From: Bacteroidota bacterium
Lineage (GTDB): Bacteria; Bacteroidota; Bacteroidia; Bacteroidales; UBA1402
NCBI GenBank assembly: GCA_030706285.1
Contig: JAUZOU010000092.1
Coordinates: forward strand, 1 to 9,317
DNA length: 9,317 nucleotides
Direction of reading: 5' to 3'
Shown: positions 5,965-9,317 of the stretch, in pieces
Position numbering within the stretch: position 1 is the stretch's first letter
How the letters are laid out: each line of letters begins with the position of its first letter
Notes under the pieces: model-generated
What the model saw: the letters and a program-made list of their open reading frames with translations, nothing else
What the model was told of the DNA's origin: nothing
Database searches by the model: none
Position numbers and translations under genes: made by a program

Positions 5965-7746
5965 ATGAAGCACATCCGGAACTTTTGTATCATTGCTCAC
6001 ATCGACCACGGCAAAAGCACACTTGCTGACCGCCTGCTTGAATACACCAAGACTGTTGTCATCACTGAAAATCAGATGCTCGACGACATGGATTTGGAGA
6101 GAGAGCGCGGGATCACCATTAAAAGCCATGCGATCCAGATGGATTATACCCTGAACGGCGAAGCGTATCAGCTCAATCTGATTGACACGCCGGGACACGT
6201 GGATTTTTCATACGAAGTGTCCCGTTCCATTGCCGCGTGCGAAGGTGCGTTATTGGTTGTCGATGCATCCCAGGGTATTCAGGCGCAGACCATTTCCAAC
6301 CTATATATGGCCATTGACAACGATCTGGAAATTATCCCGGTACTCAACAAGGTCGACCTGCCAAGTGCCATGCCTGAGGAAGTGGAGGACCAGATCATCG
6401 ACCTGCTGGGGGTTAAACGGGATGAGATCATCCGTGCCAGCGGTAAGACCGGCGAAGGTGTCGAGGCCATCCTGAAGGCCATCATCGAACGGGTGCCGGC
6501 ACCGAAAGGCGATCCTGAAGCACCACTGCAAGCACTGATCTTCGATTCCGTATTCAATTCGTTCCGTGGTATCATTGCCTATTTCAAAATCGTGAACGGA
6601 ACCATCCGGACAGACGATTTTGTCAAGTTTTACTCAACGAAAAAAGAATATTACGCAGAAGAAATTGGTGTCCTGAAAATGCAACTATCTCCCAGAAAGG
6701 AACTCAAATGCGGAGATGTTGGTTACATTATTTCCGGCATCAAGACCTCGAGGGAAGTCAAGGTAGGTGATACCATCACCCATGTGAAACGCCCCTGTGC
6801 CAAAGCGATCGAAGGATTTCAGGAAGTCAAGCCGATGGTGTTCGCCGGTGTTTATCCGATTGAAACCGAAGATTTCGAGGATCTGCGTTCATCGCTGGAA
6901 AAGCTTCAGCTGAACGATGCGTCGCTGACCTTTCAACCCGAATCCTCGCTCGCTCTTGGCTTCGGATTCCGGTGTGGCTTCCTCGGCCTGCTTCATATGG
7001 AGATCATTCAGGAACGGCTGGATCGTGAATTCGACATGGATGTCATTACGACAGTGCCGAACGTTCAATACATGGTCACCACCAAAAAAGGAGAACTGCT
7101 TGATGTGCACAATCCGTCGAGTCTGCCTGAACCAACCCTGATCGAAAAGATAGAGGAACCGTATATCCGGGCTTCCATCATCACCAATACCGAATTCATC
7201 GGCAGCATCATGACCTTGTGCCTGAGCAAGCGAGGGGAACTCATCAAGCAGGAATACATTTCCGGCAGTCGTGTGGAAATACTCTTCGATATGCCTTTGG
7301 GGGAAATCGTGATCGATTTTTACGACAAACTGAAAAGCATATCCAAAGGATACGCCTCGTTCGACTACCATCAGAATGGATTTCGCGAATCAAAACTGGT
7401 CAAACTGGACATCCTGCTCAACAGCGAACCGGTGGATGCCCTCTCCTGCCTTACTCATGTGAGCAACGCTGAGTCCCTTGGCCGACGCATGTGCGAGAAG
7501 CTCAAGGATCTTATACCTCGCCAGCAGTTTGATATTGCCGTACAAGCAGCCATCGGTGCCAAGATCATTGCGCGTGAAACCATCAAGGCTGTCCGTAAGG
7601 ATGTAACAGCCAAATGCTATGGAGGCGACATCAGCCGGAAACGGAAACTGCTTGAAAAGCAAAAGCGTGGTAAGAAACGCATGAAGCAAATCGGCAATGT
7701 CCAGGTACCGCAAAAAGCATTTCTAGCTGTGCTGAAACTGGATTGA
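5965..7746 (+). CDS. lepA: Elongation factor 4 (LepA), ribosome-dependent GTPase
   Basis: This 593-residue protein is full length for LepA, a highly conserved translational GTPase that binds the ribosome and affects back-translocation and 30S subunit maturation. The GTPase motifs are intact: AHIDHGKST (11-19, P-loop), ERGITI (47-52, switch I), DTPGH (74-78), NKVD (128-131) and SGKTG (159-163). EF-G-like domains follow, and the LepA-specific C-terminal domain is present: GAKIIARE (531-538), the basic CYGGDISRKRK segment (551-561) and the PQKAFLAVLK end (582-591). LepA lacks the EF-G domain IV, consistent with this length. The ATG at 5965 gives the canonical MKHIRNFCIIAHIDHGKST start. No lepB signal-peptidase gene follows, unlike in E. 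coli. The gene is divergent from the TPR operon and has its own promoter. Confidence 0.98.
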   Translation: MKHIRNFCIIAHIDHGKSTLADRLLEYTKTVVITENQMLDDMDLERERGITIKSHAIQMDYTLNGEAYQLNLIDTPGHVDFSYEVSRSIAACEGALLVVDASQGIQAQTISNLYMAIDNDLEIIPVLNKVDLPSAMPEEVEDQIIDLLGVKRDEIIRASGKTGEGVEAILKAIIERVPAPKGDPEAPLQALIFDSVFNSFRGIIAYFKIVNGTIRTDDFVKFYSTKKEYYAEEIGVLKMQLSPRKELKCGDVGYIISGIKTSREVKVGDTITHVKRPCAKAIEGFQEVKPMVFAGVYPIETEDFEDLRSSLEKLQLNDASLTFQPESSLALGFGFRCGFLGLLHMEIIQERLDREFDMDVITTVPNVQYMVTTKKGELLDVHNPSSLPEPTLIEKIEEPYIRASIITNTEFIGSIMTLCLSKRGELIKQEYISGSRVEILFDMPLGEIVIDFYDKLKSISKGYASFDYHQNGFRESKLVKLDILLNSEPVDALSCLTHVSNAESLGRRMCEKLKDLIPRQQFDIAVQAAIGAKIIARETIKAVRKDVTAKCYGGDISRKRKLLEKQKRGKKRMKQIGNVQVPQKAFLAVLKLD

Positions 7747-7786
7747 CGGTAAACGTCTCTTACAAGGTTGTTCATTATAAACACAC

Positions 7787-7813
7787 CGGTCCATTTGTTG
7801 TAACCGTTTTTTT
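7787..7813 (+). terminator. Weak terminator candidate after lepA
   Basis: CGGT (7787-7790) and ACCG (7803-7806) can form a short stem directly before seven T residues (7807-7813). The stem is only 4 base pairs with a 12-base loop, so termination may be partial. Confidence 0.3.
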
Positions 7814-7837
7814 CCGGTCACATCTTTTTTAGTTTCA

Positions 7838-7871
7838 TTGGCACGCTGGCTTGATTCTTTTCATACCTTTG
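7838..7871 (+). promoter_or_regulatory. Promoter of the nitroreductase pair
   Basis: TACCTTTG at 7864-7871 is a perfect TAnnTTTG box, and TTGG at 7838-7841 is near the expected -33 position. Transcription would start near 7878, leaving an unusually long leader of about 136 bases before the first nitroreductase ATG at 8014. Confidence 0.55.
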
Positions 7872-7961
7872 CTTCATAGGATGATCGGTTTATTCATCTG
7901 ATACTGATTTTTTATTTAAAGACAGATGTAACTAGCCTGTCGAATGATAATCTGCTTTGAC

Positions 7962-7974
7962 GTTTGTTACAAAC
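7962..7974. repeat. Palindrome GTTTGT-T-ACAAAC in the nitroreductase leader
   Basis: Two perfect 6-base arms flank a single T, 39 bases before the first nitroreductase start. It could be an operator for a dimeric regulator, or chance. The rest of the 7747-8013 spacer shows only the promoter and weak terminator listed separately. Confidence 0.35.
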
Positions 7975-8013
7975 AAGCTCGTTTCATCACATTTCATTAT
8001 TCAGCGCAAAACT

Positions 8014-8565
8014 ATGGAAACAACACTGCTTGAATTGGTTAAAAGCCGCCAGAGCGACAGAGCCTATGACACAACCAGACCGGTTGAACAAGAAAAAATC
8101 GATTACCTGCTGAACGTAGTCAGACTGGCGCCTTCGGCCTGCAACGCCCAACCCTGGAAGTTCATTGTTGTCACAGATCCTGCTATCAAGAAACAAACAG
8201 CGGCGGCCATCGCCGATAAAACGCTCGGCATGAACCATTTTGCCTTTCAGGCGCCTGTCCACATCGTTGTGGTGGAAGAAGACGCCAATTTTACGTCTAA
8301 AGCCGGCGGTTTGATTAAGCGCAAACATTTCCCGGACACAGATCTCGGCATTGCAGCCTCCTACATCACGCTTGCTGCTGCCGAGCAAGGACTTGGAACC
8401 TGCATTGTCGGCTGGTTCGATGAAAAGAAACTGCGGAAGGCACTCAGCATACCTGATTCCAAACGGCCATATCTGGTCATCACACTTGGGTATTCCACTC
8501 AGAGCGCCAGGGATAAGAAGCGCAAAGACCTGGAGGAAATCGCTTCCTTCAATCGCTACAAGTAA
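8014..8565 (+). CDS. Nitroreductase family protein, copy 1
   Basis: This is a short (183-residue) FMN-dependent nitroreductase-fold protein. Such enzymes use NAD(P)H to reduce nitro groups, quinones or other acceptors and work as homodimers with FMN at the interface. Visible motifs are SRQSDRAYD (11-19), whose arginines contact the FMN phosphate; RLAPSACNAQPWKF (37-50), the standard FMN-binding segment; DLGIAASYITLAAAEQGLG (110-128); IVGWFDE (131-137); and VITLGY (155-160). An in-frame ATG at 7957 would add 19 residues that do not resemble the family. The ATG at 8014 (METTLLELVKSRQS) aligns exactly with the start of copy 2, so I use it. The true substrate cannot be read. Copy 2 follows after 26 bases, so the two are co-transcribed. 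Confidence 0.93.
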   Translation: METTLLELVKSRQSDRAYDTTRPVEQEKIDYLLNVVRLAPSACNAQPWKFIVVTDPAIKKQTAAAIADKTLGMNHFAFQAPVHIVVVEEDANFTSKAGGLIKRKHFPDTDLGIAASYITLAAAEQGLGTCIVGWFDEKKLRKALSIPDSKRPYLVITLGYSTQSARDKKRKDLEEIASFNRYK

Positions 8566-8591
8566 GCACCTGCCGTTTTAAAACAGATGCC

Positions 8592-9140
8592 ATGGAAAAA
8601 ATGTTGCTTGATCTGATCAAGCTCCGTCAGAGTGACCGGGCTTATGATGCTTCCCGATCTGTGGAACCTGCAAAAATCGAATACATTCTGGAAGCGGCCA
8701 GGTTGGCACCGTCATCGGGTAATGTCCAATCCTGGAAATTTGTCGTCGTAACCGATCCGCAGCAACAACGGCAAACAGCTGCCGCCATGACCGGAAAGAA
8801 CGGGACAAACCGCTTTGTCACTCAGGCACCTGTTCATATTGTTCTGGTCAAAGAAAACACGAAGTTGTTATCGATGGGTAGAAGACTACTCGATCTGATG
8901 CATTTCCGGGACATCGACATGGGCCTGGTTGCCGCCCACATCACACTGGCTGCGGCTGAACAAGGCCTTGGTTCCTGCATTATCGGTTCCTTCGACAAAT
9001 GCCAAATGCATCATCTTCTGGGCATTCCTTTTTCGAAAAGCATCAGTCTGGTCATTACAGTTGGCTACGCTGCACAGCCGGTCAGAGAGAAGAAACGGAA
9101 GCCGTTTGATCAAGTGGTTTCATTCAATCGTTACAGATAG
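8592..9140 (+). CDS. Nitroreductase family protein, copy 2 (tandem paralogue)
   Basis: This 182-residue protein is a tandem duplicate of copy 1, about 55% identical over the whole length by my hand alignment with one single-residue gap. It keeps LRQSDRAYD (11-19), HITLAAAEQGLG (116-127), VITVGY (154-159) and the SFNRY C-terminus. It differs in the FMN segment: LAPSSGNVQSWKF replaces LAPSACNAQPWKF, losing the usual proline before the tryptophan, and IIGSFDK replaces IVGWFDE, losing a tryptophan. These changes lie near the flavin and substrate site and suggest a different substrate or a helper role. Because the family is dimeric with shared active sites, a heterodimer with copy 1 is conceivable but only inferred. 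A strong terminator follows. Confidence 0.93.
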   Translation: MEKMLLDLIKLRQSDRAYDASRSVEPAKIEYILEAARLAPSSGNVQSWKFVVVTDPQQQRQTAAAMTGKNGTNRFVTQAPVHIVLVKENTKLLSMGRRLLDLMHFRDIDMGLVAAHITLAAAEQGLGSCIIGSFDKCQMHHLLGIPFSKSISLVITVGYAAQPVREKKRKPFDQVVSFNRYR

Positions 9141-9144
9141 TAAC

Positions 9145-9171
9145 TGTCCCATCCTATTTCAGGCAGGGACA
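9145..9171 (+). other. Small hairpin just after the second nitroreductase
   Basis: TGTCCC (9145-9150) and GGGACA (9166-9171) form a 6-base stem with a 15-base loop, starting four bases after the stop codon. It precedes the main terminator and may only protect the mRNA end; chance is also possible. Confidence 0.3.
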
Positions 9172-9178
9172 AACAGAT

Positions 9179-9216
9179 GAAAAAAAGCGCCCGGAAAATT
9201 CCGGGCGCTTTTTTTC
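9179..9216. terminator. Strong bidirectional intrinsic terminator
   Basis: A perfect palindrome with 18-base arms surrounds a 2-base centre. The core GCGCCCGG/CCGGGCGC stem is flanked by an A-run (9180-9186) and a T-run (9209-9215), so it is a textbook intrinsic terminator on both strands. It ends the nitroreductase pair on the plus strand and the partial membrane-protein gene on the minus strand. Confidence 0.95.
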
Positions 9217-9238
9217 TAACCGAATGATGGTGGTCGGA

Positions 9239-9317
9239 TTATTGGATATTCTTCTTTTCCAGTCCGTACCCTTGCTTCTTGTCTTCACGTTTCAAGGCAA
9301 AAGCCACAAAAATGGAA
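9239..9317 (-). CDS. C-terminal end of a probable membrane protein (partial)
   Basis: Reading the minus strand back from the TAA at 9241-9239 gives 25 codons to the window edge: SIFVAFALKRED, then KKQGYGLEKKNIQ. A hydrophobic run (SIFVAFAL) followed at once by a strongly charged, lysine-rich tail is what the last transmembrane helix and cytoplasmic tail of a transporter look like. A sugar or other secondary transporter of the MFS type is my guess; the family cannot be confirmed from so little. The shared terminator at 9179-9216 lies 22 bases past the stop, supporting this as a real gene end. Confidence 0.55.
   Translation of the reverse strand, partial: SIFVAFALKREDKKQGYGLEKKNIQ

Noticed and set aside
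6889..7371. A 160-codon minus-strand frame inside lepA
   Set aside because: It is antisense to the conserved LepA sequence and has no family features.
7390..7713. A 107-codon minus-strand frame over the lepA 3' end
   Set aside because: It is antisense to the conserved LepA C-terminal domain.
7957..8013. Upstream ATG extending nitroreductase copy 1 by 19 residues
   Set aside because: The extension is unlike the family, and the ATG at 8014 aligns exactly with the start of the paralogue.
7747..8013. Possible riboswitch in the lepA-nitroreductase spacer
   Set aside because: I found no conserved riboswitch core (for example FMN or TPP motifs), only the promoter, weak hairpin and short palindrome listed.
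1..9317. CRISPR array, insertion sequence, tRNA, rRNA or phage genes
   Set aside because: I saw no regularly spaced repeats, transposase motifs, tRNA-like cloverleaf or rRNA segments on either strand.

Overview
The window looks like an ordinary chromosomal stretch from a member of the Bacteroidetes, most likely order Bacteroidales. The evidence is fourfold: several perfect TAnnTTTG (-7) promoter boxes of the Bacteroidetes type; starts without clear Shine-Dalgarno sequences; protein families that read as Bacteroidales versions (a short nitroreductase, LepA, GalM, a large TPR protein); and moderate GC content. I cannot name a genus from sequence alone.

Layout, left to right. (1) 1-674, minus: the N-terminal 224 residues of a secreted right-handed beta-helix protein resembling pectate lyase family 9, cut by the window edge. 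(2) 848-1261, plus: a YjbQ/UPF0047 protein, divergent from the first gene. (3) 1262-1398: a convergent spacer with two inverted repeats, probably terminators. (4) 1399-5849, minus: a four-gene run, in transcription order a TPR-repeat protein, a secreted protein of unknown function, GalM aldose 1-epimerase and a YbcJ-type S4 RNA-binding protein. Gaps are 6, 12 and 44 bases, which suggests one operon. (5) 5965-7746, plus: lepA (elongation factor 4), divergent from the TPR operon with a compact promoter region between them. (6) 8014-9140, plus: two tandem nitroreductase-family paralogues, about 55% identical by my hand alignment, closed by a very strong bidirectional terminator at 9179-9216. (7) 9239-9317, minus: the last 25 codons of a probable membrane protein, running off the right edge.

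Functionally this is housekeeping and general metabolism: translation (LepA, an S4 protein), sugar mutarotation (GalM), flavin-dependent redox (nitroreductases), a cofactor-related or housekeeping enzyme (YjbQ) and polysaccharide-related secretion (the beta-helix protein). I see no mobile element, CRISPR array, tRNA, rRNA, toxin-antitoxin pair or phage gene, and no convincing new multi-gene system. The points most worth following are the TPR protein with its secreted unknown partner, the diverged nitroreductase pair with its long leader and palindrome, and two start codons that should be moved downstream.
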